64,000 nt of DNA from Adineta ricciae (taxonomy: Eukaryota > Rotifera > Eurotatoria > Adinetida > Adinetidae), in contig CAJNOJ010000311.1 of the NCBI GenBank assembly GCA_905250025.1, positions 1 through 64,000 of the forward strand, given 5' to 3'. The notes beneath the pieces are model-generated. The model was given only the letters and a program-made list of their open reading frames with translations. It did no database searches and was not told the origin of the DNA. A program made the translations under genes and the position numbers. Below, one piece after another: positions 13,978 through 26,713 of this stretch. The first letter of the stretch is position 1; each line of letters starts with the position of its first letter.

Positions 13978-15506
13978 ATTTTTGGAAATAGCAAATTCAA
14001 TGAAAATCTTTCTCTGATGTTCTCTCAGAGCAACTTTATATAAAAGTACCTATTTCGTTTCACTTTGACAAATCCGCTCATCTCAAGACGAGAGTTACTT
14101 AATTTCATTGATCTAAATCTCGTTCCAGTCATCATGAACTATTATATATAAATCTTTTCTACGTCAAAATAACCATGAATCAGGAGAAGACGCACCGACA
14201 TCACTTGCACTACTAACAAAACAGGACACTTTCACGATATCATCGTTCCATCTCACTCATCGGAACAGTTCGACAACAAAGCAGAGCACATGTGTTTCAC
14301 AAAACTCTTTTTATTTCAAACACAAACAAAAGTAAACGATTACAAAGCAATGATGTTCTTCTTCAGTCGACAGTACGAACACGAACAAACTTTGCACAGT
14401 AAGATCGTTGCCAATTGGCTCTTCTTGGTCGTGGCGATGTAAATAAATGGATTGAGAATCATAGAAATCTTGGCTATGAATGCACATATAGTCATAGTGA
14501 TCGAATGTTGACTAATCAGATCGATATCAAAGAGATAGATGAGTGCAATGATAGCATAGGGTGTCCAGCTAAGCACATATTCGCTAATAAGAAATGTTGT
14601 TGCTAATGCGAAACGACGATCGGCTCTTAATCGATTTAGTCGTGATAATCGATGATAGGATTGAATGATATCAAGTGTTCGACGTGGAATCAATCGTGGA
14701 TGTCCGCTTAGAGAGTTCATCGAGCGAATACGATCAGATTTCTCTGTAATCGTTGAACTACTTCGAGTCGATGTCGTAGTGTTCGTTGTTGATCGGCGTG
14801 GGTGATCTGTTAGACGCGCGTTTGACTGACTTACTCGTGTTTCGCCACGAATCAAACGTCGAATAACGCAATAAACATAAATATTCACGACCAGTAGAAT
14901 TAACAACGGAATGAAATAAACAAAAGCGAACGTTAAAACGAAATAAACACGAGACTTTGTCGATCGATCGAACCAATTCAGTCCACAATGAAAACCAACA
15001 CCTTCGGGCACATATTCATTCCAATGAAACAATGGTGGCACGGCAAACAAAAGTCCGCAGAACCAACAAGTGATCACTGTCAAACACGAATGTTGTTCGA
15101 AATATCGTTGTCGAATATTCGTGTGAATGACTGATGAGTAGCGAATAAGAGAAATCATCATGAGCATAAACATGTTGACACAACCATTGAGATAATTAAC
15201 GAAACCTTCGAAGAGACAATAGAATTCTGAACACCAACGATAACAGTAGAAACACTGGAAAAAGATCGATGGCGAGATGACAACAAGAACGGAAATTGAG
15301 GAGATAATCATGGAAATGATCAATGAATAATGTCGAGATCGAACATTTCGATGATAGGATGACCAATGAAGAAAGCGAAAGTTGAAAAAGATGGCAAATA
15401 TCGACACTAATACGATGACTAGTGCACAGATTCGACCCAATAGACATTCCGTGGGTTTTATTTCGTGAAACAGAGTACCAACACATAAGGTCATATTGGA
15501 ATCCAT
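13978..15506. repeat. Direct duplication, copy B (opsin block)
   Basis: Second copy of the block at 9872-11400. The left edge is sharp: similarity begins at 13978, and flanking sequence to the left is unrelated except for the older, diverged remnant. The right edge falls within the first codons of the opsin. Confidence 0.9.
14340..15506 (-). CDS. Opsin-type class A GPCR, copy B
   Basis: 388 residues, identical to copy A except at the N-terminus (MDSNMT versus MNSNLT). All opsin marks are kept: K346, E100 in CLFEGF, PEG at 167-169, C97/C174 and the IRY replacement of (D/E)RY. The upstream flank differs from copy A, so the two may be expressed differently. The nucleotide differences I see between the copies inside the body of the gene are synonymous. 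Confidence 0.87.
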   Translation of the reverse strand: MDSNMTLCVGTLFHEIKPTECLLGRICALVIVLVSIFAIFFNFRFLHWSSYHRNVRSRHYSLIISMIISSISVLVVISPSIFFQCFYCYRWCSEFYCLFEGFVNYLNGCVNMFMLMMISLIRYSSVIHTNIRQRYFEQHSCLTVITCWFCGLLFAVPPLFHWNEYVPEGVGFHCGLNWFDRSTKSRVYFVLTFAFVYFIPLLILLVVNIYVYCVIRRLIRGETRVSQSNARLTDHPRRSTTNTTTSTRSSSTITEKSDRIRSMNSLSGHPRLIPRRTLDIIQSYHRLSRLNRLRADRRFALATTFLISEYVLSWTPYAIIALIYLFDIDLISQHSITMTICAFIAKISMILNPFIYIATTKKSQLATILLCKVCSCSYCRLKKNIIAL

Positions 15507-18465
15507 TGTTTAAGAATCTAGAATATTAGTAGGCTGTATATACAATGAGGGGAATAAATAAAATAGTGCAAGGAACTATAGACATGTATTTATATGTTGA
15601 GTAAAGAAAAAGAATTATTTAATGAACACGTTTCAGAGAGTACTGAATCATTGTCATTTTTACGTTTTGACGAATTTTTTGTTTCAAAGGTTATCACGCT
15701 CAGATTTGCATTGAAAAGTAATTAAAACTGCATTACTGTCAGTCAGAGAATTATTTATAACGCGGAAAGAGAAAGAAAAGAAGAAGAAGGACTGAATTGA
15801 TGAGAATTGAGCTTTCCCTCTGATTAATGTCAAAAATATTCAATTTAAATGAACAAAATCTTTCGTCTTAACGAAGATAGAAATATACCAAATGCGAAAA
15901 AGGAGGTTTTTGACACGATGTTGCCGGTTGTATCTTTATATATTACCATTCATCCATAAAGCTATGGTGCATTAGCATCGAATGAAACGATGTAACAAAA
16001 GAAACTGTCGTCTGTGGAGGAAAAAATCGAAGCATAAGTAACTTACAGTGTGCCTTCCTCTTTAGTCTTTGTAATTACACTTGAGTTTATCAATTGCATC
16101 GGATGTTCTCGGTATAGCGGAACTACGTTGTTTGACACTAAAAAAAAACTTTGAGTGTAATTTAGACTAGTCTTTAGAATACATAACAAACCCTTAATCA
16201 GTTAGTGATGTGTGTTGAAATTTTTGTTTCCTCACGTATAGCTAAAATAACATTTCTGACAAAAAAGAAAACGAGAAGTTTGTTTTTAGTTTTTTCGAAG
16301 GGCACCAATTAGTATAAAATAGAAAGATTAGAAGAGATGAGAAACAAACAGTATTTACTGGTAAAAATTTCACCTGTAACACTTCATCTGCAATGATTCA
16401 TTTGAATCAAATATAGTTACCTACTGAATGTAACGTGTCATTCGGAAGCTAAATTGGTTTTAGCATAACAGAACTTTCTGTTCATCATCTATCGAATAGA
16501 AAACAAACGAGAAGTTTTCAAATAATCTAACTAAGGAAAATATGCGATTTGTCGAATAGAATTCTTTATTATATGCCAATTGAAAAGAACAACGACAAAA
16601 TAGTATTCATATGTAAAGAAACTCTATCTAGTGGTGAATATTCTAGTTGAAATAAGGAAATAGTTAATTATGTACAAAAGATCTCTTACGTCATTCTCGA
16701 CTAGAAATATTCAAACATATGTTTCAGAACAGAAAGAAAGTATCCTTATGCAAACATATTAGAAAATGATGATATTCGTTTTTAGGAAGTCGAGAGAGAC
16801 TATTCTTCACGATCTTCGTGAAATTTTCCATTTCAAAAAGCGATTATTCCGCATTTCCTATGCATACGGACCACGGCTGAGTTTCATAGGACCTGATTTA
16901 TAAATATTTCTAAACGCTACATTTTAGTGACGCTATTTTAGCTGGGAAAAGTGTTTATAAATGACAACTAAAAGCAGATTTCTTAGTTTTCGATAAATAA
17001 ATTGGTTTATTTGTCATTTATAAAGAATAAACTCTTCACAACGCTATTTTAAACTTAATAATGATAAGGATAAATAATAATCCTACAAATCTTTACAAAC
17101 AAAATATTCTCTAAAAATTTCTTGACAAAAGAAAGTACAGGTAGTACTTGCAATTCTCTATGAAAATTAAAGTAAAAGAAAAAATCACGATGACATTATT
17201 CATCTGTAGTCCTTATCAAGACACAGTAGTTAAAACATATACGATAACGACAATGTTGTACAATATATGTCAATTCATTGTTTCCCTCTATGTACATACT
17301 TCCCATTTCGCGTTTCTGCCATCGGTTCACTTACTTTCTAACTCATGTATGAATGATAGAGATAAAGCAAACTGGGATTTTTTTATGTAGAAAGTTAGAA
17401 ATAAACGAACATGCTCTGTAACATAGTTACATCATCGGAAAAAGAAGTAGCGACAAAGTGTACGCTATTTTCGTCAAAAAATTTCAGATATAAAGAAATC
17501 GAAGAGAAAAGAGCGAACAATGCGAGTACCTATTTGGAGAAATCACTGCGCGATAAAACTTTGTAGCTTAGTTTATATTTGTTTTAAAGAGAAGGTTATG
17601 AAGATGTATCAACTGTCGTGGAAAATGCTCTCTTACAATCTATTCCGATGGAAATCTTTGACATGTACCATGGAGAACGCTTTTGATGAGAAACATGATC
17701 ATCTTAGCGGGAAATATCGAGCTCTGGTTGTTTTTTTCCGGAATGAGCATCGTACGGTGTCATGTACCGAGAGAATATCCTTAAAAGAAATTTTTGAGAG
17801 TTTGCATACGAACACAATATGGAAGGTTTGTGGGAACTTTTAATGAAAAGATCAAAGAATCTCTACTAAAGATTTTAAGTTACATTTTCTGAGAACAAAA
17901 GTTACTGCTCTTTGTCATGTTGAATAATACTAATTATAATTCGAAGAGTTTTGATTCTTGTCCTAACCAGGTAATCTTAATGATATTGTGTTCTTCCGAT
18001 GGCAAAGAGATAATGACTTCGCCCACATAATTCGGAAGAAGCGCCCTCAAAGTATCTCACAGAGATGTAATGGCAGAATCAAAAGAAACAACATATTGTC
18101 GACTCGAAATCTTAATGGTGTTTACCTATCAGTAGATTACCCATCTTGTCAAGTTGCTCTTTTTCGTTGAAAAATAAAAAGTATTTAGTAACTTATATAA
18201 ACAAACGTTTGCATTTTTATTCCAGAGAAACAAAAGAAATGCAACTGTTCGTTTCTTCTTTGTGGTACACTATCAGCGGGAAGTCAGATCAATTTTTATA
18301 AGTGATTATTTTATTCATTTGTGGAAAAGAGTTTATTTTCATTTGTTTATTTAAAGAACCAGAATAGGTCGCAATTATTCTTCTGCAAACGACACATGAT
18401 GGATTCGTGGATATGTCCCTAGAATGGAGAATGGACCTTTCAAAACTGATAACTTTAGCTTTGAT
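15507..18465. other. Intergenic, nothing recognised
   Basis: Nearly 3 kb of AT-rich sequence. An open plus-strand frame of about 107 codons at 17520-17843 has no recognisable motif, no splice partners and no homology I can name. I do not annotate it as a gene. No RNA gene or clear repeat is seen. Confidence 0.35.
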
Positions 18466-20087
18466 TCAATTGTTACGTTTAATTCGATTCGATCGACATT
18501 CTTTCTCCATATTCTCTGGTAATCCCTTCTCATACAATCGGAGAAATGTATTCAAAGGGCACATCGTACTTGGGCATCCTAAAATGAATACTCGTTCTAT
18601 TTAAAACGAAAAGCAAGAGAACAATGAAGAGCTTCTACCTGGTATATGAATTGTATGAGGATTTTGACTATTTGTTGTATTCAAATATTGGAGTTGTATC
18701 GCATAAGATCGATCGTCTGAAAAGACAGTCAATCAACACAGTTCATTCACTCAGTAACCAAACCTTGTTGGTAAAGATCAAAAAATAAAGCACTTGCAAA
18801 TGGTGGTTGATGAATGTAATTCACACCAAGATAAGCAAGAACAGGAGCAATAGATGTATCGTGCTAAAGACAACGAAAATAGATATCGGATTTATCGTTT
18901 AGATGAGGATTTTGACATACTCCGGAATAAATCTTTGCTTTTCTTCCATTGACATTATTTGAGACCAGATAATTCATATTGGTTAGAATATCTCGTAGCA
19001 ATGGCCCTATGAGAAACGTTTTTCGTAAGTAAAGCGAAAGAAAAAATTGGAAAATGTGCGTACCTCCACGTAAACGACTTATTTCTGGCAAATAGAAAAG
19101 ATGAAAAAAGCACAAATCGGATAGATGACGAAGTTGTCGTAGAATTGATGGAGTTGCCCATGACGGAGCAATATTATAAATAGCCTATGCAAATGATCAT
19201 TGATGGGAATTTCGAACGGATAGAAAATGAATATGTGAATACTTCAATGAGAACCGTATCGGCAACATCCCACGCAATGAAAATATCATCAATGGATTGA
19301 TTTGTATGTTTTTCAAGGTAACTAATTAGGTCCTTAAATACAAAAACGAGTATTAGCGATCAAAGAAACCTTTTCGTCTGATTTACTTGAAGTTCATTAG
19401 TAAGATTTCGAATTCGTGGAGTATTTCTCATGTCATCTACTAATTCTTCGTAACGATCGCATGAACTTACACCCATTAACTAAATATCAATCATATAGAT
19501 ATTTGATTTTGCTTCGAGGAAGAATTCAACGAACATGATCAATCGATTTCGGTACTGTATGTACAGGAACTGGCTGCCAAGGCAACATTTCAGGCCATTT
19601 GTTATTCGCAAATAAATCTTCCGATAATTTCATCTTTTCTGATGATGGATAAAGACCAACAAGATTCGAATAAGCAGACATCAATGTTCGATCATAATCC
19701 GAACTTCGAACTGTGATCTAAAATATTGTTTGTGATCGTTGATAATCAAGAAAGAATCGTCAATCGTTTTACTTCTGATGAAATATAAGTTGAATTGATT
19801 AGATTTGAATAACGTTCTCGAACATATTGTCCAAGTGAGATCTGTTGTAATCGACCTCGAATAGTTAGTTGACCAAGACCATTCAACCAAAAAGACGGCA
19901 GATTTGTATCTGTTGAATAGAGTTGACTTGGTGATCGTTCACCATGACGAAAGATCTATTTCATTGAAAAAATGAACGTAATTCAATTAGAGTGCTCTGC
20001 ATAGTTTACTATATGAGCGCCAAGAAGTTGCTCAGCATCGGTATACCCATTGAAGAATAAGAAAAGAACGATGATTGAGTATAGCAT
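18466..20087 (-). CDS. Secreted or lysosomal histidine acid phosphatase
   Basis: About ten short exons on the minus strand give a protein of about 375 residues. Histidine acid phosphatases remove phosphate from monoesters through a phospho-His. A signal peptide (MLYSIIVLFLFFNGYTDA) starts the protein. The catalytic RHGERSP lies about ten residues after it, split from HI by the first intron. Other family marks are VRSSDYDRTLMSA, PWQPVPVHTVP, and the proton-donor HDTSI near 18855. A late Cys pair (GCPSTMCPL) precedes the C-terminus, with a further Cys after it. No C-terminal TM segment follows, so it may be soluble. Introns are 45-60 bases. The exact borders in the 18900-19260 stretch are less sure. 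Confidence 0.88.
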
Positions 20088-20294
20088 TATTCAAATGATA
20101 CCTGTAGAAAACTCGACAGATCCTTTTAAGGATTATAGAAAGGATTTAGACATAACATTTTAACAAAAAAAAGGTCTCGTCTTCGATGATCACAAGTTTC
20201 GTTTAGATCGTTGTTATTGTCAATTACAAAAAACAAGTAAAGTGTACGATTACGTTTCTCTTTATTATTATAATTGAATCTTTTCAACTAATTC

Positions 20295-20855
20295 TTATTT
20301 TTTTCCTGATGTACATGGCACACACGGTGTATTACTAATCGGTGCAACTTGTGTTTTTAAAAAACATCCACCAGCTCTGTTCGGTGCGCCATCTCGTACA
20401 AATGTCCATGATTGACACTTATTTCCTTCCATTTGACACATAGCACAACATTTTGGATGCGTTCGAATACTTGTTAAGTGAACGTATGTTGCGCCTGGTC
20501 GATCGACAGCTAATTCGTATGCCCCACCTGGAAATGCACATGGACCTTGGAGTACTAATGTTGAATCTTTGACCCCACTTGCACACGTTTGTCCACAATT
20601 CGAACTTCCATTAATTGGTGGAACAAAGGCTTTTAGATAACAACCAGCTGCTAATATTGATGGGGCGCTGAAAAAGGTCCATGATTTGCATTGTGTTTCA
20701 CTGTCACATAGAGCACAGCATGCTCCTGCTGATGTTGTGGACAATAGGTGAACGTACCATTGTCCCGGACGATCGATACCTCTTTCGAGATTGGAACATG
20801 TCTGGAGAGAAACAATTTGTATGAAAAGACTGATGAGAAGTACAATGTAAATCAT
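20295..20855 (-). CDS. Secreted protein with two PAN/Apple-like modules
   Basis: An intronless frame of 186 residues. Residues 1-18 form a signal peptide. Two tandem modules follow (about 19-95 and 106-183), each with DRPGxxYVHL, a CCAxC pair, SWTF and a GCxLK segment, then a paired-Cys spacer ending in SG. The pattern fits PAN/Apple domains, which bind proteins or carbohydrate outside cells. Module-to-module similarity points to internal duplication. No membrane anchor or enzymatic domain is present, so it is probably a small secreted lectin-like or adhesive protein. Confidence 0.75.
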   Translation of the reverse strand: MIYIVLLISLFIQIVSLQTCSNLERGIDRPGQWYVHLLSTTSAGACCALCDSETQCKSWTFFSAPSILAAGCYLKAFVPPINGSSNCGQTCASGVKDSTLVLQGPCAFPGGAYELAVDRPGATYVHLTSIRTHPKCCAMCQMEGNKCQSWTFVRDGAPNRAGGCFLKTQVAPISNTPCVPCTSGKK

Positions 20856-22667
20856 CGTTAGGTTTTCGTCTACGAATGGACTAATAATAAGAAAAAGAAA
20901 ACGAACCTCTTCTCTTTAATTTTCACAGCTTTATCGTATTTATTGATGGATTTAATTTATTATTGACAATTGAAGGATCGAGTATATCGAAATGTCAATA
21001 TTTCATTTTAAAATCGACTTCTACTAAAATCTCATCCAAACATCAAGAAACTTTCCCAACGAACTAGTTACTGTTGATCTTTAAATGACAGTCTTCTGTT
21101 CTGCAGGCCCTACCATTCCGAACTCCTTGTGTTCCTCACCAAAGAGTTAATTGTGGACAAAACACTACTTGAGATGTGAGCAGAGACGCAAGGTGATACG
21201 CACAACTAGATTTCAAGCAACGAATTAGTTTATTAAAGAAAAACACTTATCTATATTATCATTCAGAAACAACAATTGAAGTACTTTTACCAAAAGTCAT
21301 ATTTGTTTTGAATTACAGATATTTATCATGAGTATATCCAATTATTCTGGGAAACGGTAGCGTCATGTGTGAGTCGAAAACTTTTTGTTAAGATAACGAC
21401 ACATGGAAAACGACGGAAATATCGTGCAGAGAAAGGGAAAGAGATTGAGTATGTCTTCCACAATGTGTGTATAAGTATAGAATGTAGAACGCCATATATT
21501 CAAAACGACATCATTAGATATTCTGTAAAGTTGACTCGAGATGATGACACTAATCGATGTCTATCAAGATAATTCTAGGACGGATCCAAGTAGAATATTC
21601 TATATTGATTTTAGAATTAACAGGAATGCGTTTGTATCTCATTTAATTGAGTGTTTTATCAAAGTGAACACACGCGTTTTTAAAGTATGAACGAACGATT
21701 TATCGATAATACTATGCCCAATTTGAATCAGGACCAACATAATATAATACAATATAATTAATAATGATGTATGTATGGATCCCAACTACAGAATTTCGTC
21801 TGATTGTTCGATATCAAGAACAATCGAGTGAGTTCTCGCGCATTATATTTTATAGTCGTCATTGATCACCAAAGCGCAGAACGTAAAAATGTGTCTTCGA
21901 CGTTCTTAGCTGAGAACGAAAGAGAAAAAGAGAAAATACACAGAAAAGTGCACTTTCAAATGAAGAACGAAAGAAAACTGAAAGAAAAGCAAATGTGCTC
22001 CTTTCTCAAGCAATATTTATATGTAACTCGGTAGGAAAAGTAAGTGAATCCGACTTGTAATCAAACAGTATCTTACGGTAGGCTATCAGGTTCATGCGGC
22101 ACGGATTTTCACACGGTGTTGTTTACTGAATGGGCGAGAATTTCTTGAACATATCCAAACTCAGTAAATAAACCGCATGCGTAAAATCTTGCAGGTGAAA
22201 AAAACATCTTCAAACGTTAGCAATCGTAAAGAGCCAATGACGATCTCATCTCGAGATGAACCAACGAGACTTTCGAGAACTTTCTTTTCGTGTAACATCA
22301 TCTTCATAAGAAAGTTGAATTTTAGTCATCATTTATGAATCTATTAGTGTTTAGTTACTCTATCCGTGTTATAGATCAAAAGAATGTATTCAGTCATAGT
22401 AGACCTAACTAACCTTTCGACGAATGCCTATTCTAGTCCGTCTGTTAACTGTACAAGTCTAATGATAATACTTGTAGTAAGATAAAAGTAAGAAAAATAT
22501 GGCGAAAAATAATCTTCGCCTTTTCTTTTCTACATGATGATGTTCGACTGACTGATATTAACTGTTTCTATTCGAACAGTCAGTGGAACCTCTAGACAAA
22601 ACACAAAGTTCAGTCGATTTGATCCATTGTTTTTATTTTAGAATCTTTCGCTGAAGTAAATCATTAA
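20856..22667. other. Intergenic, nothing recognised
   Basis: 1.8 kb without a supported gene. Open frames are short and lack motifs. The right end must contain the nuclear receptor promoter. Confidence 0.4.
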
Positions 22668-23952
22668 ATGTCAGCGAGAAAACACTTGCTTATTTATCCA
22701 CAGCAAGCTCCGAATGATTCTGCTCGAATGCCACCAAACAACCCATCAAACTTCAGTGTATGTGTTATCTGCGGTGACAAAGCACGCTTCAACAATTACG
22801 GCGCGTTATCATGTCAATCGTGCAAAACCTTCTTTCGACGCAATGGCTTTCGACCAGAAGTTTGTGTTTACTGATAATTTTACTCGAACTTTCCATTGAC
22901 TAATTAACAGATCGTGCGTCCATGTACACTGGTCAGTAATTGTGAAATAAACATGCAAACACGGCATAGTTGTACGTATTGTCGCCTTTCTAAATGCTTT
23001 GCTGCGGGTATGGCATCGGATCTGATCCGAAAAGAAGATTTGAAAAGTTCCAAACGTTTGTCGTCAACTAAGAACACTCAAATCACCGTTCGTATCATAA
23101 TGCCCTACAAATTCATTTGATAATTATCGTTCTATTTAGACAACATCACGAATAGTTATAACTCGTTTCCAGTCTCAAGATCGAACGATTCTTTCTGATT
23201 CTCAATGGACGTTATTATCGAATATAGTACACGCATACGACACGTGCAATACAATTTCACATATTAAACAAATACTCAATAATTCATCGAAGTCAATTGA
23301 TGAGACCACGAAAGATTTCATCGAACCTATGGATATGCTCAATCAGATATGCAAGTCAGTGATCTTGTTTATTAGTTCACTGCCTGACTTTCGAATTCTG
23401 ACGCAAAATGAACAAATCTCACTATTGAATCGAAATTTACACGGTGTGATGGGCTTTTATTCCACGTTTGTTTTCCGGCAAATCGGTATTTTTAATCATT
23501 CAAATTATGTAAATGCATTTGAAGCTATCTACGGAATGAATATCATCTCAGCGATCAAACATGTCATGGAACAATTAGATTTCAATGAAACAACCATCAA
23601 AATAGCTCTGATTATTCTCACTTTCTCATCAGAAAGCTATGTTGATACTGGTCGAAATATGGAAATGGATACTTTATTGTATGGAACTTTTCGTCTCCTA
23701 GGTAGTCAAAATGTCTATGTTGAATTGTTATGGAAATATTTGACATATCAATATGGCTATGGCAGAGCTGCAGCTCGTTTTGCTCAATTTATTCAAATCG
23801 TCTTGTGTATCACGAGAAATTTGGCAATGCTTTATGTAAATAATGAAATTCATCGTAGAATTAGCGACACGATTGTGGGAAATATCAACCAAATGCTCGT
23901 TTTTATTGAAAGTGAACGAATACCGTTGTGGGGAAAAGGCTTACCAACTTGA
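22668..23952 (+). CDS. Nuclear receptor with an unusual P-box
   Basis: Three exons (22668-22859, 22911-23087, 23140-23952) give 393 residues. The DNA-binding domain has both C4 zinc fingers: CVIC-x13-CQSC, then C-x5-C-x9-CTYC followed by RLSKCFAAGM. The first intron lies between the fingers. The P-box region reads CQSCKTFFRR rather than the common CEGCKGFFRR, so its DNA site choice may differ. The 270-residue C-terminal part is helical and fits a divergent ligand-binding domain. I see no clear AF-2 helix before the end (IPLWGKGLPT). Subfamily and ligand cannot be assigned. Confidence 0.87.
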
Positions 23953-24463
23953 ACATGGTACAAATTATGATTAAAGTGTCTTTTTTTTGTAAAACTAATG
24001 TGCAATATTGAAATAATCATGGCGATTTAGACTGTGACAAACATGAAACTAGGAAAATGCTAAAAAATAAAGAAATATGATTTCATCGATAAAGATCACG
24101 ATATCATTTAAAATTTCTTCAAATGATTTCAAATCTTGATCATTGGAATCTCTCACGACTAAAGATTACTTTCTCATTGGGAGATTTTAGCTTATAGAAA
24201 AGAGTCGGTGTGATCCAATTTATCGGAGAGAATGATGATCTTACATAGACATGATTCGACGTAGTCGATTTCGACAATTGTAAAAGTGTAATTACCTATC
24301 GAATAGCACTTCCTTTTTGAAAAATAACATTACGCATGTAAGTGTATATGACTAATGTTTGCTTTGCTGTATTCAAGTATTGCGAAATTCAAGCAATCGA
24401 ACAAACTATAAAAGAACGCACAAATTTGTAGACATGGGGCATTACTTGCCCTTTTGATTCAAT
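23953..24463. other. Intergenic between nuclear receptor and dioxygenase
   Basis: Contains the nuclear receptor 3' flank (AATAAA near 24065) and the promoter of the next plus-strand gene. No other gene is seen. Confidence 0.45.
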
Positions 24464-25581
24464 ATGCTTGCTTCAAATAATACAATCGATTATACTACAG
24501 TGTCTCCACGATTTTCAGTAACAAACAAGGATACTTTGCAACATGGGTTGGATTATTTGAATGAAAATGGCTATGTTGTTATCAGTGATATTATGAATTC
24601 TGATGAAATCAATCAAAGTAAAGATCTCTTATGGCAGTTTCTTGAAAATGTCTCCAATGGAACGATTCAACGTCACGATCCTCAGACTTGGTCAAACAAT
24701 TGGTAAAGAAAATGATCGATGTCAGTCTGATTTTTATACGTATCAACTTTTGTTTAGGCCAAGTTTCAGTACACATGGTGTTGTAAGTGGAAATGGTATT
24801 GGTCAATCGGACTTTCTCTGGAGCATTCGATCAAATCCATTAATCAAACAAGTTTTTACACAGATCTGGAACGACTCGCAATTACTTGTTTCATTTGATG
24901 GTTGTGGTATATTTCGTGATTGGCGTTATGATTCTACTTGGAAAACCCAAGGTGGCTGGAATCATGTTGATCAAAATCCGAAAGTTAAACCTGGTCGTTG
25001 CTGTATTCAAGGTTTGGTTTCGTTAACAGATCAAAACGAAACAACAGGTGGTTTGATTGTCTATCCGAAAACACATTTACGGTTTCATGAACTAGCAGAT
25101 GTTGTTAAAAATACGAAGGATTTCGCTAAAGTTCCTGATACACATCCGATTATGAATCAAGGTCAAACTCGTGGTAAATTAGTTCACTGTCAAGCTGGCG
25201 ATCTTATTCTTTGGGATAGTCGCACGGTGCATTGTAATTCACCGGCAATTAACATTGAAAAACGAGATCCAAATGAATCTGTCGATCTTCTACGTGTTGT
25301 GGCTTATGTTTGTATGAGTCCAGCCTCACTCGTACAAGGTCAGACACTCGAAGAATTTCGTGAGAAACGAAAACAGATGGTAGAAAATAATTGCACGTTA
25401 ACACACTGGAGCACAGAACTCTGTCTAGGAGGTAAAGTTCTTGAAAGTACTAATCTTTCATAAAAAATAGATCGTTTTCTTTCCAGGTGGCATCAACACA
25501 GATCTACCCAAACTGTCATTAGACAAATTTAATGCATATCAAAAAGCGCTTATACTTGGATCTGCGAACGTTGATGAATAA
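24464..25581 (+). CDS. Phytanoyl-CoA dioxygenase (PhyH) family enzyme
   Basis: Three exons (24464-24702, 24758-25431, 25487-25581) give 335 residues. The family uses Fe(II) and 2-oxoglutarate to hydroxylate small molecules. The start LDYLNENGYVVISDI is the usual PhyH opening. Iron would be held by His and Asp of NHVDQNP (about residue 165) and by the His of SRTVHCNSP, with the 2-oxoglutarate-binding Arg in LLRVVAY. GGLIVYPKTH is the core strand. No peroxisomal or secretory signal is obvious, so the substrate and compartment are unknown. Confidence 0.85.
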
Positions 25582-25804
25582 TCAACAGTACCACAATTTC
25601 CTCTTATCTTCATTGGATAAACACGATTTCCCTCCTTCTTTTAAATAAAATCCGGTTATTCGTAACTGCCTGTTTATTTGAAAATAGATGAAATAGTACT
25701 AATAGATGATGATACTTCACAAACGACTTTTAGTACAAGAGATTTGAAAACCGACTAGATCGCTACACTAACTAAAAAAAATAAAATGAGTTTTTTCTAC
25801 TTTT

Positions 25805-26713
25805 TCAATTTTGTGGAACATTTTGAGCTTGTGAAGTTGCACCTGATCCAAATCGAGCTTGGAGTTTGCTGACAATCGCGGCCAATGCCATCACATCGGT
25901 TATATCAAGCTCACCATTTCCATTACGATCAACGGCTTTGAACAAGGCTTTAGATACATCTAAACCAGTTCAAATATGGTACTTAGATACACAAATACAT
26001 CAAAATAACAATTTACTTGTGGAAACTGAACCCAAACCTAATCCCTGAAGGATAAGCTGAATATCGTCAATGGTAATTTTACCATCACCATTACGATCTA
26101 ATTTTTTAAGTAAACCTTGAACTTGTTGAATATTTTGATATGCCCCGCCTAATAAAAAACAGTCTATCTATAATCGGAACAGAACGATTGAAGTACATAC
26201 CAATAGATTCAAAGATGTTACCACCTCCGCCTGTAGCGCCACTGCCGCTTGTACCTGCTCCTTTGTCGCCCGAGAACATTTTATAAACTTTCATCGCATT
26301 GTTAACCATGTCAGCAGAATTGCCACTCTGTCCTTCTCCACTAGCGCCACCTTTGCCACCAGAGAACATCTTATAAGCATTCATGGCGCCCCCGATTAAA
26401 TCACCAGCATTGCTATTACCCTTTCCTTTGTTACTTCCGCCACCGAGCTAAGTAGATAACGCGTCAATATATGTAAATTACACAAATCTTTGCGTCTCAA
26501 GCATACTTGGTTGAGAAACGATGATCCCATCGACATAAAGTCGGGTTGCTGAGAACTCGCTGTGCTAGTTTGTTGTGCTGAGGCAGCTTCTTGGTTGACT
26601 TTACCACGAAATTGATCCACAAATTGTCCGACATCATTAATGCCCACTTGTTTTAACATATTATTCAGCATCCCATTATCCAATTGTTCACGGCCGAAGT
26701 TCATTAGATTCAT
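25805..26713 (-). CDS. Gly/Ser-rich protein with C-terminal EF-hand pair
   Basis: Four exons (26713-26507, 26447-26201, 26148-26017, 25959-25805) give 246 residues. The C-terminal third carries two canonical EF-hand loops, DRNGDGKITIDD and DRNGNGELDITD, each with Asp, Asn, Gly and a final acidic residue suited to calcium. The middle (about 70-150) is Gly/Ser-rich and repeats a MNAYKMFSG / MKVYKMFSG segment. The N-terminal 65 residues are helical and Gln-rich. There is no signal peptide or TM segment. It looks like a cytosolic calcium sensor with a disordered, possibly self-associating region. The family is not recognised. Confidence 0.8.

Noticed and set aside
17520-17843. 107-codon plus-strand open frame
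   Set aside because: No motif, signal, splice structure or recognisable homology; consistent with chance in AT-rich DNA.
21369-21572. 67-codon plus-strand open frame
   Set aside because: Basic, low-information sequence with no supporting context.
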